From: Paraspadella gotoi
Taxonomy: Eukaryota > Chaetognatha
NCBI GenBank assembly: GCA_051294375.1
Contig: JBJCIZ010000239.1
Location: 3,824,402-3,888,401, forward strand
DNA: 64,000 nt
Reading direction: 5' to 3'
The stretch's first letter is position 1. The number at the start of each line of letters is the position of its first letter. This document shows, piece by piece, positions 11,268-23,187 of this stretch. The notes below the pieces were generated by a model that was not told the DNA's origin, ran no database searches, and was given only the letters and a program-made list of their open reading frames with translations. Made by a program: the position numbers and the translations under genes.

Positions 11268-14200
11268 AGAAGAGGAGAGAGAAGAGAGAGAAGGGAGAGA
11301 GCAGAGAGAGGAGGGAGGNNNNNNNNNNNNNNNNNNNNNNNNNGTTCTACTCACTCACCTTCCGCGGGTGGTAGAAAACTCATCGTACCCATGGCAACTC
11401 GGGTCGGACCCCGTTGGGCGGGATTTCGACATCCGTCTCGACGTATTCTCATAACGTCGTCATGCTCGGACTAGACTCGCGGGGAAGACGACAGTTCCTT
11501 ATCGCTAACTGGATATACGTCAAACATGATCGATAGGTGTCTGCGGCAGATGAGGTAAGCAATGGTGCTACGCCTTTCCCAGAGCGCCCGATTCTGCTAG
11601 TCTTAACCCAAATATGTTTTTTAAAACTTTAAATAATCCGCGAAACTAATCCCGTTACTTAATCCTGAACCTAACCTAAAGCCACGTATGGATATTTCCA
11701 ATTTTAGATATAAAAAAAGAGGCATCTGGAAAGTATAGAGTGCATAGGAGGAGTGCCGCTGGCTGAGTGTGTTAATAGTAACGTATAGTATGTATGTAAT
11801 GCTTAGATTCAATATTATCTATAGAATATACTTGACACAAGGGAAGGGATAATTCGGAGTGAGAGGTCTTTAAACGGGCCGAGTTTCGTCTTATTCCTCC
11901 GACGCAACAGTCCGCTCTCGGGCGTTGAACTCGAAGTCAAGAGAAACACTATGCTGAACACGATGATAAAATCTGAACAATTAATGTAATTATTCATTCA
12001 ATCGATAAGAGAACTAATCTTACCTATTTAATTTGATTAGCAGGACACATCACTCTTTAATCACTCAGACTTTCACACAGATTTAACACCAATTTTGGCT
12101 TGGCTTCCCTACTAATGAAAGGACTAAGATATTTTTTAAACCTCACAATATTCACACCAATAAAAATCTATCCAATTCATTTCATGATGGATAGTCTGAT
12201 CTTGGAACGATCGATGCGTTTCGGTACAGGCTTTGGGATGCTTTAAGGCGCTCTCGCAGCCCGTAACAGCCTGGTTGCCGGTGATGCCGCATTGGGATGG
12301 GACAGAGAGCATCTCACTGTTGGGCTTTCGGGCTTCATCGAGCTCCTGCAGTGACGTCCTGAGCTGATGGTGGTTGCTCCCTCTGAGCCAATGGACCGGT
12401 TATGGCTGACACGATGGGTGACGCTGCAGTAGGTGTGTTGAATATATCCGGCCACACCATCGGATCAACTCTTACGAAGTATAAATTAGAGAGAGACAAG
12501 ATTTTCACTCAAGACTATCTGTTCACTCAATAAACTTAATCACTGATATAATTTACATTCCTATCTTCATTGTCAACTAAGTTTTCGTTTCAATTTCAAA
12601 TTCCTTTTTTTTTTTTTTCATTGATTCATTTTAAATTTTCGAATTAAACCTTAGGTCGTTGCTCTTTTTTTTATCGAAATCGAAAACCGGATCTCTGGTC
12701 GATGAAGGGCGTGAGAAATCAAGAGTAGAACTATTATTTTGTCTCAGTTGACGAAACTTTTCCTATAATCTTTGCCTTTGCTGAGTAAATAATCGTATTA
12801 ATCTATCATTAGCGGAACGCTTCCGCAGTAAAATAATTGAACAATTGAATCAATTGATCAGAATTGGAACAAACTCTATACAAAAATATTAATTCATTCA
12901 TTGATGAAATAAGCTATCTTGCCCCTGACTTTGAGACAGGCTTTGGTTGGTTTAAATGCCCGCAGTTTCGGATCAGATAATCACACGCATGCAGGAAGCG
13001 GGAGCATATCGGGCTCGAAACACCCGACCTAATTTGGTGAATTTTTAAAGTCCATCACTCTGAAAGATTTATCATTTAAAGAGTTTCAAACCTAAAACAT
13101 AACGACCCCGCTAAAAATAACCTAAAAGTAAGTTTCACCCACCGACAGACTCGTTTTCTTAACTTCTTTAAAAAAAAAAAAAATATCGCCGTCTCTTGCG
13201 CCGAGAGAAGGAAACCTGACACTCCCCAAGAATACCTTTCTTGGGAATGATTAACCGCAGAAATGTAAACAATGAATCAAAATATCGAATCAATAGAGAC
13301 GGAAGCGTGCTCCCTTCACCCACTTAGACTTTTCTACTCTTAAAACCCTGGACGAGTTCTGTGATCGCAGCCTTTTGTCATGCGCGACGGAACTTGGAGG
13401 ATTTTTTTTTTTTAGAAGGATTTTATCGTTTTTGATATCTGTTTTTAAATACCAAAAAAAAAACACATATGGATCATGTTTTATTTATTATTTTTTCGAG
13501 TTATACATTATCAGTTGTATGTCATGATAAATAACGAAGCTCAAGAAAAAATAAAACAAAACGACCAAGTTCTTCAGAAGACAAGTTATTTCTTAAACTA
13601 TATGTATTAATAACAAAACAAGTTCTTTTTTTTCTTTTTAAAAGTATGCAAATAAGCGACGAAAGCATCCGTTTGCTCCCCCTCCTCTTCCTCCTCATAA
13701 ATTTCAACCACCGGAGAAGACGGATCATACGTCCTCTTCCTCCTCCCTATATTTAACACTACAACAAAGAGGATCGTCCACTTCGCTCTCGGATCGAGAG
13801 TCACCCTGATTTTTCGTTTTCGATGAAACTGAATGATTTAACGAAGAAAGAAAAAAAATCGACGACAGACGAAACAAAAACATAAAAAATAAAAACGAGT
13901 TAGCAAAACAAGAACAAAAAAAAACAGACGCCGAAGAAAGTAATAAAATAGGTCAGACGTGAACGAGCTCGGACCCCAATAATTTTAAACGAAAGCGGGT
14001 TCCCATCGCGAAAAACCTTTCCGGTCCTATTTTTGAAAACAACCCTCTTTTCAGCATTAATAAGAATTAGTAAGATTAAAGAGTTGGATTGAATGAGGCT
14101 CGGTTTGTATTACAGGGGCCGCACAACCCGACATAAGCACAGTGATCATACTCTACGAATGGGCGACATGCGAGACACACTGTAATCAGTGTGTAGTCCA

Positions 14201-16409
14201 GAGCTCTTGATCTGGGCAGTAAAGGTACCACTGCCACAGGACGGGTTCACCCGGATCCATCCCCAAATTTCTACATGACACCTCAGAGATGCTTTGAAAC
14301 CAGGGAACACGAACAGGATCATCGAGATGTCGTTGCATTTATCTCACTGAGAGCCGACTGAGAGCACTGCCGAAAGAAACAGCTTTTAATACCATCTGTG
14401 GTGATAAGGACCCCAGACAAGCGCCCACCAGGAACTCTTAAGAATATGAGAAAGGATTTCGCACATGAAGTCGGAAGGGGATGAAGCGCACATGTCTCTC
14501 CGCTGAATCGCTCTCTTCATTCTGGTGGCCATTATGAAACTTTAGAGGTGGCAGCTGCGTAGCTCAACCACATCAAGTGGCAGGAGGAGATATTATCATG
14601 CCCGGGTTGCGGTATGTATACGTCAAACGGGTGTCAGTTCACTGCCACAAACGTCGCAGGCTCACCATTTGAAGAGGCTGGTTTACAGGCGCCACAACCC
14701 GCAGCAGTGTCAGCCCGTCGGCTGCGAGTGCAGCGAAGAAACAGCAATGTTCATGTAGTTGGGCACTCTGCCTAGAGGGCCCATGCCTACGGCGGGTTAC
14801 CCCGGTCCATCCACTTTCTACATGACAACCACTCAGGGCTTAACATGGGACAGCACATTGGGATGGTGCATTAAAGTCACTGAGCCACTGAGGCCGCTGC
14901 GAAAAGAAACAGCTTAATCCATCTGTGGTGATAGACACCAGAGGATAAGGGTTGTGGTTTGGGATTAGGTTAAATGATTAAGTACAGGATTTGATTACAG
15001 ATTATGAAGTACGAGATAGGGGTAATACTGTTTAAAAATTAAGGTTAGAGATTAGGTAAAAATAAGGGTTAAGATTAGATAATGATTAGTAATCCTAGAC
15101 TAATACACGTACCCAAACGCCTTCTTTCTCCCTTAGCCTCACACGGTGGCGCCGCGGCGTTTCCTTCGTCGTCGGATTGTCGCGGTAGTAGACAACACTC
15201 CGTCACTCGTGCCGTTCGTAACGAGGCGTACGGACCTATCGTATTCGTCGGGATTCAGTCGATGCGGACAGAATGGAGGAGGCGAGGTCGAGAGAAAGGG
15301 GAGAGAAAGAGGGATAAGGTTGAGGCACTGTTTTCTGAAAGTACCTCTTTTCTGAATTTTTTTTTTAGTTTTTAATATTTGTTTACGTATATTTTAAACG
15401 TTATAAACTAATCCGTACCCTATCCCAAACCTTAATTCTCTAACAGCCTAACACTAATCCTGACTCTAACCCTAAAACCTCTGACCCCTGATATTTAACT
15501 CTAAACCTCTAACCCTAAATGTTAATCAGGGTATATAAACATAAAGAGAACGGACATCAAAAAAATCTATTTTTCATAAATAATCAATAGTTTTTCTATT
15601 CAGTCATCACTTCCACTTTTCTCTTTTTTTTTTTAAGGACTGAATTATTTAAAACAATAAAAATGCCAGATAATGGGGCGTCCCTCGTTTTCGCTGGCTG
15701 GCCAACAACACAGGTAAAGAAAAACCTTTTTTAATTTTTTTTTTTCAATTACTGACATATTGTAAAAGACCCCGTCCGCTCGAAAAAAACCAACAAGTCA
15801 AATTTCAAAACTTTTCTGTCGATCGAACAAAGTAATGAACCACGTCCGTTCGCCCCTACTGTGAACGCGCTGCTAGCGATACCGAACCTCGATCCAGTGG
15901 ACGTACAATTGATAATTAGCTTTTCATGGGATAATTGGCGAAGAAAAAAGCGACGTCATTGGATTTTAATCTTTAAATTGTAACTCAAGGAAATTTGGAG
16001 AAAAAAAAGAAGAGTCGTCTTAAAAATTAACCTGTCAAAAGCTTTATATTTGTTATGAAGATTATCTTATTGTTAGGGTGTGTACTCTATAATTTTTGTT
16101 TTCTTCACTCCTTCCACTCCCTATACGGACCTCCTACACGCCCTGTTTCCACCTCTCACCAACCTCTTCCATCTCACACTACGTCCTCTTCTAACTCCCA
16201 CCGACGTTCTATTCCTCCTCCCACCACGTTCTATCTCCTCCGCACCATCGCCCTCTTCAACATCGCCGCCGCAGGAGCCTTCCGGGCGCCTTGGAGAACC
16301 GTCGAGTTGGAATGAAGCGACTTTCCATGAATAGAGTTAACGCCTCTTGGTCATCCTCTGGGACGTCGCCTTCCTGCTGCGCAATCACTGGTGGGTGGTG
16401 TGTGTGAGA

Positions 16410-16464
<55 letters not shown>

Positions 16465-16957
16465 AAGGAGAGGAAGAGAGAGAGAGAGGATATTAAAACT
16501 TTTTAGAATGAATCAACGAATGCCATAGAGATATTAAACCTTTTAAATGATCTATCAATGAGTTATTTGATTGCAATCTTTTAAAATTAAAATCAAACTC
16601 AGAAAGATTTTAAATTCGTTTAGCATATTTTTTTTATATTTGTAAATATAAATAATTTAAAAAAAAAACAACAACAAATTCATTTTCTCTTCCTCAGGCG
16701 ACGGTCTGGACGACAGTCTCGAGAAACTTCACTCGCTCGTCGTGGAACGCCGACGACGAACGAAGGAGCGACCGACCTCTGGACTCGGAACCGGTCGTCG
16801 ACTCTCTTCCGGCTCTCGAGGCCCTCGGACGAGCGGAGACTTTTCCCGGAAAAACTCGACCACCAGCGAAGCGGGATTTCTTCCCAAACAAAGGAGCATC
16901 ACGGGTTTCGGCAGCGGGTCGACCAGTAGCGCCTCTTTCGGAGATAGGGGATCCTGA
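6065..16957 (+). CDS. ARL4: ARL4-like small GTPase (Arf family), five exons
   Basis: Arf-like GTPase, probably a membrane-associated switch recruiting Arf GEFs, as ARL4A/C/D do. Splicing 6065-6264, 9101-9254, 10033-10105, 11108-11216 and 16698-16957 gives agreeing intron phases. Visible motifs: N-terminal Met-Gly for myristoylation, the P-loop GLDSAGKTT, switch I TIGFN, WDVGGQ (G3), NKQD (G4, split by intron 3) and CAIT (G5). The lineage signature [13 protein letters not shown] closely matches ARL4 rather than ARF1 or ARL1. After the GTPase fold comes a basic stretch (VERRRRTKE), then a Ser/Gly/Arg-rich tail of about 70 residues. The predicted ~265 aa compares with ~190-200 usual for ARL4. 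Exon 1 shows two single-base deletions, near 6095 and 6206, without which the family sequence reads through. An error-laden duplicate of exons 1-4 lies inside intron 4, almost surely an assembly product. Confidence 0.8.
6272..6440 (+). repeat. Family T element just inside ARL4 intron 1
   Basis: It begins about 8 bases after the splice donor with 'ttgggctactgtcccagagc' and ends 'ggcattctgggaaaataagg', an imperfect inverted pair. The interior is CCCTAA-like (taaccctaatccctacctta). Confidence 0.6.
6755..7150 (+). repeat. Dispersed repeat A (longer variant)
   Basis: It shares 'ttatccattcatttaatgaa', 'ttggacaggctttggtg' and 'gggatggggcatctca' with copies at 10580, 30130, 35100, 57490 and 62150. 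A further partial copy is at 7450-7620, which also holds a B-box-like word (cgggcttgaagcc). No ORF. Confidence 0.55.
7620..8620. other. ARL4 intron 1, no feature seen
   Basis: AT-rich intronic DNA with a poly-A run at 8444-8476. I see no exon on either strand. A divergent second copy lies at ~13030-14070. Confidence 0.4.
8625..9030. repeat. TTAGGG-like block interrupted by a SINE-like insertion
   Basis: The flanks (8635-8735 and 8975-9030) are degenerate TTAGGG text. Between them (~8740-8972) lies GC-richer sequence whose minus strand contains 'ggttctagcc' (8866-8875), a B-box-like word after a tRNA-like stem region. The duplicate copy at 14940-15080 has the flanks but not the insert, which marks the insertion. 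Confidence 0.5.
9101..9254 (+). CDS. ARL4: ARL4-like exon 2 (switch II)
   Basis: It encodes [20 protein letters not shown] and the [13 protein letters not shown] segment between ttag| and |gtgaga. 154 nt = 2+150+2, matching both neighbours. Confidence 0.88.
9291..9577 (+). repeat. Family T element inside ARL4 intron 2
   Basis: It starts ~36 bases after the donor with 'aggcactcttttctgaaag', almost the same as the reverse complement of the right end at 59770-59796, and ends in 'aaaaaggccaag'. The interior is CCCTAA-like. Confidence 0.55.
10033..10105 (+). CDS. ARL4: ARL4-like exon 3
   Basis: After acceptor 'ttttgaag' it reads [20 protein letters not shown] and ends ANKQ before gtaaag. 73 nt (1+72). 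ARL4 has the same TELHK...LLVIANKQ pattern. Confidence 0.85.
10332..10489. other. Assembly gap (158 N)
   Basis: The matching place in the second copy (about 15930-15950) is only some 20 bases long, so the true gap content may be short. Confidence 0.95.
10580..10805 (+). repeat. Dispersed repeat A, near-complete copy
   Basis: It runs from 'attggtacaaccaatataaa' to 'caatgaagtggtataatat'. Internal landmarks: 'ttatccattcatttaataaa', 'ctttggacaggctttggtgg', 'atcactcttacaagataatg'. Noncoding, about 225 bases. The ends are weakly inverted relative to each other; the mechanism of movement is unknown. Confidence 0.6.
11108..11216 (+). CDS. ARL4: ARL4-like exon 4
   Basis: It begins [19 protein letters not shown], completing NKQD, and ends CCAIT before donor gtgggt. 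109 nt, leaving one base that joins exon 5 as glycine. Confidence 0.87.
11234..11318 (+). repeat. (GA)n tract abutting a 25-N gap
   Basis: Near-pure purine run in ARL4 intron 4. The 25 N at 11319-11343 mark the junction to the duplicated copy. Confidence 0.9.
11344..16400 (+). pseudogene. Error-laden duplicate of ARL4-like exons 1-4
   Basis: This ~5.1 kb repeats 6040-11320 in the same order: exon 1 at ~11400-11560, exon 2 at ~15130-15290, exon 3 at ~15650-15710, exon 4 at ~16270-16390, plus the same introns and repeats. It has an indel every few tens of bases, so every exon is out of frame. It has no counterpart of the 158-N gap, and exon 5 follows only this copy. That pattern fits an uncorrected long read placed beside its polished counterpart rather than a genuine pseudogene. 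It carries an ~850-base insert (14095-14940) missing from the first copy and lacks the SINE-like insert at 8740, so the read may come from the other haplotype. Confidence 0.75.
14095..14940. repeat. Insert present only in the second ARL4 copy
   Basis: GC-richer sequence with two diverged internal units: 'gaaagaaacagcttttaata' and 'ccatctgtggtgataaggac' near 14370-14410 recur in altered form near 14900-14935, and 'cccggatccatcc' recurs as 'ccccggtccatcc'. Noncoding in all frames. Probably a mobile-element insertion. Confidence 0.5.
16405..16485 (+). repeat. (GA)n tract, second copy
   Basis: Counterpart of 11234-11318; the purine run where the duplicate rejoins unique sequence. Confidence 0.85.
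16698..16957 (+). CDS. ARL4: ARL4-like exon 5, extended Ser-rich tail
   Basis: It starts after 'ttcctcag' with [20 protein letters not shown], the last GTPase helix and basic cluster, then about 70 Ser/Gly/Thr-rich residues ending FGDRGS and TGA. Clean sequence with no frame breaks. Confidence 0.85.
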
Positions 16958-18180
16958 GAATTTCTTGCCTTTGACTTTTGTTTTTTTTGTTTTTTTTTTT
17001 TGGACTTGATATGTTTTGTGTCGTCTTAAAATATCGCTTAATTGGTAATATTTTAATTTTGGCCGCGTGACTATATTGGTTGTTGTTGTTTTTTTTTGTT
17101 TTTTTTTAATAAATGCTTCTTGTATTGATTAATTTTTAATTGTTTTGAGTGGAAAAGATTCGTTAGATATAGAATCTCTTTTTCAATTGTTTAAAAAAAA
17201 AACTAACTAAATCTCTTTTAAATCATTCATGAAAGACGTTGAAGGAAAAAATGTTATAACTTATACAACAAAAAGTAAGAAAACAGCGCAACAAAGGTAT
17301 AAATAATATCATATATCGCTTTGATAAATGCGAGAGAGAGAGAGAGAAAGAGCCGTTGAAGATAAATTTGACTAGACCTTGATTTTGGAATTAGAAAGAA
17401 GTACAACGAAGATTACAGATTTAGTTTCCAATTATCTCTGTCATTATATATCTCTTCGCGTAACGCATAATACCTATCACTACAATAGGCATTTAAAATG
17501 AGCAAAACAAAACAAAAAAAAACTCATTCAAAGAATTGCATGACCAGCTGAGTAAAGAGTAATTCATAACAGTATGCAATAGTTCAACGGAAAAAAAAGA
17601 CGTGCTTATTTAATATATAAAAAAAAATTGTGAAATATTAAACGTAACGCGGATAATTTTAGCAGATAAAAATGCTTCCAATTTGATTTCAACCCACAAA
17701 AAACAAAAAAAGAAAATTTAGCACCTCATGTGAGTCAACAAACGTTTAAGGATTGGATTCACGCGTTTACTCTGTGAACGGGTTGCTTAAAAATTGGAAT
17801 GATGTACAATGCGGTCAATAAAAAAGGTCTCTCGTCATATTTTTAAGCTTTTATTAGTACAAATGCCACTCGTTTTTTTTAACGGAAGATGGGCCATTTT
17901 ATTTAAAGACGAAAGGTTGGGCTTGAAGTTAGACAGCTGCGGTGTGAGGTTAAATTGTTAGATTATGTTTACGAGATTATTTCTTCCAGTCAAACTTTTA
18001 AGAGCAAAAAAAATGCTGATAGTGCTTCAGTAAACATTTAAAAAACAAAAATATGCTGAAACCATTACGTATGTAACACTTTAACATCTGCATAGAGAAA
18101 GTGAAACCGAAAACTAAACATAAGTAAACAACAATGCCATGCTTATATGTAGTAACACAATATTATGCAGTAACTCTTTT
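16958..18180. other. Intergenic, AT-rich
   Basis: AT-rich DNA downstream of ARL4; an 'aataaatgc' near 17108 could serve as its polyadenylation signal. No other coding evidence. Confidence 0.45.
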
Positions 18181-19169
18181 TATAAGAAACATTTTAGATA
18201 ATGGATGAGCAGAGGCAGACACAACATCAAGATTTTGGGGTTTAATTGGTTTAAATCGACCATTTTCATACTCAAAACTTTAAAAGGAAGACATCGTAAA
18301 TAAATAATATTAGTATATTAAGCATTAATTAGGGTCGAGGAAATCCCAGAAATTATTGAATTTGTTACTCAATTGTCATTGTCCCGTTTTTTTAACGGAA
18401 AATCCTTAAATAGCTTTAACGAATTTATAACGGAAATCTAGTTTTTAATTACTACTAATTAAGTTTGATTGAGAGTTTTTAAAATTGATATTTGATAGAA
18501 AAAACAATCTTCCGTGTACTTTCAATGTAAAAAAAGTTCACAAAAAGGGGTCTCGTTACGCGAAGAGCTATTCTAAGAAAAACATTTCATAAAATATTTT
18601 TTTTTAGAAAAAAATTAGTATTTCGCGTCAAATTTTTTCTAACAGAGTTTTTTTTCATCGATTACAAAAAAGTGAACTGAACTAAAGTCCACGACTGCTC
18701 TAGAAGAATAAAATTTTTGTGGCATTAATGTTTCGTTAACTTGTGTATTAAAGATTGAAATCAAATTTTTAAAAAAAGAAAAAAAACAAAACAACGTTTA
18801 TCAAGGCGACGATAGAGACTGGAATGAGCAGCGCGTCAGGATTGGAAGCGCTACTCGAATCGGCGCCTGAATGTCGTCGCTGCGTTGCAAAGAATCCCCT
18901 CCGACCCTACCGTTTTGGAGCATCAAACACGGGTCAGGTTGCCTGGCAAGAGAAGGAAACGGGAGAATGACGAGTTAGAAAAGGGAAATCGGTAGGGGAA
19001 CCGGTTAAAACTTCTGTCGTTGACGGGATTAAAGTGAATAATGAATATTGAATAATGATTTTATGTTTAATGATGCTTAATTTTGCATGACGGGATGAGA
19101 CGTGTTTTGAGTGCAACTTTTGTTTGGTGTTTTACGGAAAGAGGCAGTAGTGGATTCCTCCTGCTTCTC

Positions 19170-19225
19170 TCTCTCTCTCTGGCCCTCTCTGCTCTCTCTC
19201 TCTCTCGTCGCTCTCTCTTCTCTCT

Positions 19226-19259
<34 letters not shown>

Positions 19260-19325
19260 CTTTCTCTTCTCTCTCTCTCTCTCATCGTCTCTCTCCTCTC
19301 ACTCCTCTCTCTCTCTCTCTCTCCT
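19170..19325 (+). repeat. (CT)n tract
   Basis: Long pyrimidine run interrupted by cgt and ggc. It corresponds to the 184-N gap in the second copy. Confidence 0.9.
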
Positions 19326-19814
19326 TTTTCGAGATTCCTGCCCTTTTTTCGCCTTCGACAATCATCACTTCGGTTAATATATTTAATTATTTTTTCTCCC
19401 CAAATAATTCTTTTTTTAATTTTTTTTGAATTATCGAGTTCGTTTGATTGGACTGTTTACAAACGATTCACGATTCAAGCATCGACCGATGGATGGATTC
19501 CAAAAGACTCACCGACTTTTCGTCGTGGTATGTCGTGGGCTCTAAGTTTTGTCGTGCAGCGAGTTGCTCCTTACGACGATCTTCGTCGGTGCAGTTCCGA
19601 TGAGGTAAGTGTAATTTTGTGAGAAATGTTGCGGTCGCCGATTCCAAGAATGAAGGTGACAGGCGTTTGCCAGTTCCGTCTGTCCGTTTGAGGAAAGGGA
19701 TTTTTCGATTCTTCAGTTTAATACGAAATTTTTTTACGATCATATCTTTGAGTCAAAGATTGAACAATGGTTGACATTTGAGAGGATTTAAGTAGATATG
19801 GCGTCAATTGGGCT

Positions 19815-19824
19815 TAAAGAGAGT

Positions 19825-19869
<45 letters not shown>

Positions 19870-19981
19870 AGAGAGGGAGAGAGAGAGATTGTCAGTTTAA
19901 TACAATTTTTTTTTACGACATATTCTTTTGACAATGGTGACTAATTTGGAGACGATTTAGTACATATGGCGTCAATGAGCT

Positions 19982-20054
<73 letters not shown>

Positions 20055-20065
20055 AAAGAGAGAAG

Positions 20066-20144
<79 letters not shown>

Positions 20145-20150
20145 GAGAGA
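19815..20150 (+). repeat. Two (GA)n tracts
   Basis: Purine runs at 19815-19890 and 19984-20150 separated by 'caatgagctaaagag' text that is itself a short duplication (the 'tatggcgtcaat' block occurs before each). The second copy is at 23965-24295. Confidence 0.85.
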
Positions 20151-22449
20151 GTTTCACTGATTTCCTTCGCACAATATCGTTTCGATAATCACAGGTTTTT
20201 CACGTTGGAATCGAAGGTGTTTACTGAATAGAAGCGAAACCAAAAGGAAAAACATCGCTAAAAAAAAAAAATAATCCTTCATATCTTTGCGGATTTATTG
20301 GCGAATATCCTTTCCGCTTTTTTCCCCTTCGATATTCATCCATTTTTTGTTTATATGACTCTCCGAAGAGGGTTTGTTTTCTACTGTTTTTTTAGGGCCC
20401 TTTATTCTTGGTAAAAATAGTATTAATATGGTTTCTTTTTGTTTTGTTTTTGAATAATCCCTGGAACTTAAATTTATTTAGAAAACAAAATTATTTTTTT
20501 TCTTTAAAAAAAAAAATTCATCTTTGCGGATCGCTAGCACTTTAGACTTTAATGACTAGTCATTTTAGACTTTAGACCTTTGACCCTTTAGAACTTTAGA
20601 CTGTAGTGTTAGAACTGGGAGAGGGGTCCGGGTTTGGGAGGGGGGGGGAGGGCCGGAATAGCCTCCAACGACAAAAAGAACTTTATAAAGGGAGAAAAAA
20701 TTTTTAAAAGGCTCTATCAATTAACTCAATTATCAATTTTAATAAAAGCTGTAGTATTTTCATACACCGCTAGTCCGTCGAGAGGTAGGTGAAGTAGGTA
20801 GCCGCGAACTCCTCAGCCCAGAAAGGACTCGGTTGGCGGCCCTGCTGATTTCACACAAGAAGCGCGACGGGGCGTCTAACTCACTGTAGTGATGACTACA
20901 GCCCGATCCGAAGTTCGGACCGGTGAACTGCTCGCGGAATCGTTTTCCCACAGCACTCAATTAAGTGAAACATTACGCGTAACTATAATTACGTAATCTA
21001 TTCACAAGCATAGCGACTTTCATCCCAAATAAAAAGGGGGTTAGGATTATTTGAGTCTCCAGTGGGCAAGCCAAGACATTAGTGAAGGGGCTCTCCTCAA
21101 CGCAACTCGAAGTGTGTAATTTTATAAAAATAAAATTTTCAAATAAAAATTTCTCGAAATTAACAATAATAAACGAATCGAACCCAAGTTATGATCATAT
21201 CGCCACAACTCACAGCTTTGCGCCTGCAGATTAGCGGTGTCGTTGATCGTGTAACACTCTGCGACCGGCGCTGAAAGCGGGAAAGCCGATCAAGAAAGAC
21301 GCCGAGTACGAGAACCGCGCGAAGACGACGGAGACGACGGCGCTTCCGATCTGGGCGCGGCGGCGACCCGGACGAAACCGGCGCGTCGATGGGCGTGCAC
21401 TTCGTCCATTCGTCGGCAGGGGCGCCGCGTTAAAAAAACAAAAAAACAAAAACAAAAAACTCGTTCGTTTTTTTTTCATTTATCTTGTTTTTTTTTTTTC
21501 TGGTCGTTGATTTTGTTTTCAGTGCAAATAATAAAAGGAATATAAACAGACGAGAGAGAGATGGAGAACGACAAAGGAAGGGAGAGAGAAGAGGAGAAGA
21601 GAGAGACAACCAGACAGAAGCAAGGACGTCCCGGGAGCGAGGAATTCGCTGCGACCGCACCGACGACTGCGGACGCCATCAGGCGCCGGCGGAAGACGGC
21701 TGCCGCTTCCTTGGCCTCATCGGTGGCATCTGCTGCGTCAGCTGGCATCGGCGCAGGACGCGTGCTCTCTCTCTCTTTCTCATCTCCTTCTCTCCTCGTT
21801 CATATTAGGTGCAGAGTATACAAAACTACGCTCTATCGCATGTTTGGCAAAGCTTAGATTGAAACGAAAATACAGAAGTTAACGAATTGCAGTCGGAAAT
21901 TGAAATCAATGAAATCAATAGCTTGGTCATTTGTACGGGTCGAGCAGGAATTCGTTTATATTTTCATTTAATTTATATGTATTAGATAATATGAATATAG
22001 AATAAGAATACATAGACTGAATATACTTTTTTTTTTTACTATTGGGAAATGCGTGAGCAAATACAAAACAATGGGGATATTGTAGATGCGATCGCCGCCT
22101 CAGGTCATGTTCTCTGTCGTCAAAACATTTCCCTTATGTTTTGAAATTCCTCTCACTGGCCTTTTGTTCATTTTCCTTTCGATTTTACCGAGAGATGTCG
22201 CGCTGTAAAGTGGACAAACGGAAACAACGTCTGGACAAAAGACAAACGCAATCGAAGGCCGCCTCATCTCCCGCTGCCCGCTAAATTTCCAAATTTAGGG
22301 TTTTTAAAACTTTGTCCACAAAGTGAGAGAAACCGCAATTGCAAAAGCGGAAAAGTGTCCCCAATATATTTAAAGATTATTGTTTATTACATTATAAACA
22401 ATTAACGAAACCCTTAGAAAATATTTTCGTATGATTCATAATACCTTTT

Positions 22450-22474
22450 NNNNNNNNNNNNNNNNNNNNNNNNN
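22450..22474. other. Assembly gap, exactly 25 N
   Basis: It separates two copies of the same 4.1-kb sequence. Confidence 0.95.
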
Positions 22475-23062
22475 TATAAGAAACATTTTAGATAATGGAT
22501 TGAGCAGAGCAGACAACATCAAGATTTTGGGGTTTATTGGTTTTAAATCGACCATTTCATACTCAAAACTTTAAAGGAAGACCATGTAAATAAAAATATA
22601 GTATATTAGCATTAATTAGGGTCGAGGAAATCCCAAATTATTGAATTTTTTACTCAATGTCGTTGTCCCGTTTTTTTAAACGGAAAATCCGTAAATAGCT
22701 TTAACGAATTTATAACGGAAATCTAGTTTTAATTACTACTAATTAAGTTTGATTGAGAGTTTTTAAAATTGATATTTGATAGAAAAACAATCTTCCGTGT
22801 ACTTTCATGTAAAAAAGTTCACAAAAAGGGTCTCGTACGCGAAGAGCTATTCTAAGAAAAACATTCATAAAATATTTTTTTTTAGAAAAAAATTAGTATT
22901 CGTCATTTTTCTAACAGAGTTTTTTTTTTCATCGATTACAAAAAAGTGAACATAACTAAAGTCCACGACTGCTCTAAAGAATAATTTTGTGCATTAATGT
23001 TCGTTAACTTGTGTATTAAATGAAACAAATTTTAAAAAAACAAAAAAACAAAACAACGTTTA

Positions 23063-23187
23063 TCAAAGGCGACGATAGAGACTTGGAATGAGCAGCGCCG
23101 TCAGGATTGGAAGCGCGACTCGATCGGCGCCTAATGTCGCGGCTGCGTTGCAAAGATCACCGTTTGAGCACAAACACGTCAGGTTGC
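23063..23187 (-). CDS. Ly6-like last exon
   Basis: Acceptor 'ttgccag', then LTCLCSNGDLCNAAATLG and a hydrophobic C-terminus as for a GPI signal; stop TGA at 23065-23063. 125 nt = 2+123. Confidence 0.65.

Larger units (their letters stand above)
18800..21420 (-). pseudogene. Duplicate, broken copy of the Ly6/uPAR-like gene
   Basis: Counterparts of the four exons described at 23063-25547 are found at ~21230-21420, ~20880-20950, ~19510-19680 and ~18800-18940, each with indels that break the frame, and with an extra ~16 bases in the last exon. Best read as a low-quality duplicate rather than a second gene. Confidence 0.6.
18181..22449. repeat. First copy of a 4.1-kb tandem duplication (indel-rich)
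   Basis: It matches 22475-26566 end to end and is separated from it by exactly 25 N. This copy has many single-base differences and disrupted Ly6-like exons but no internal gap. The second copy is cleaner but holds a 184-N gap at the microsatellite this copy covers (19170-19325). It looks like an uncorrected fill. Confidence 0.75.
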
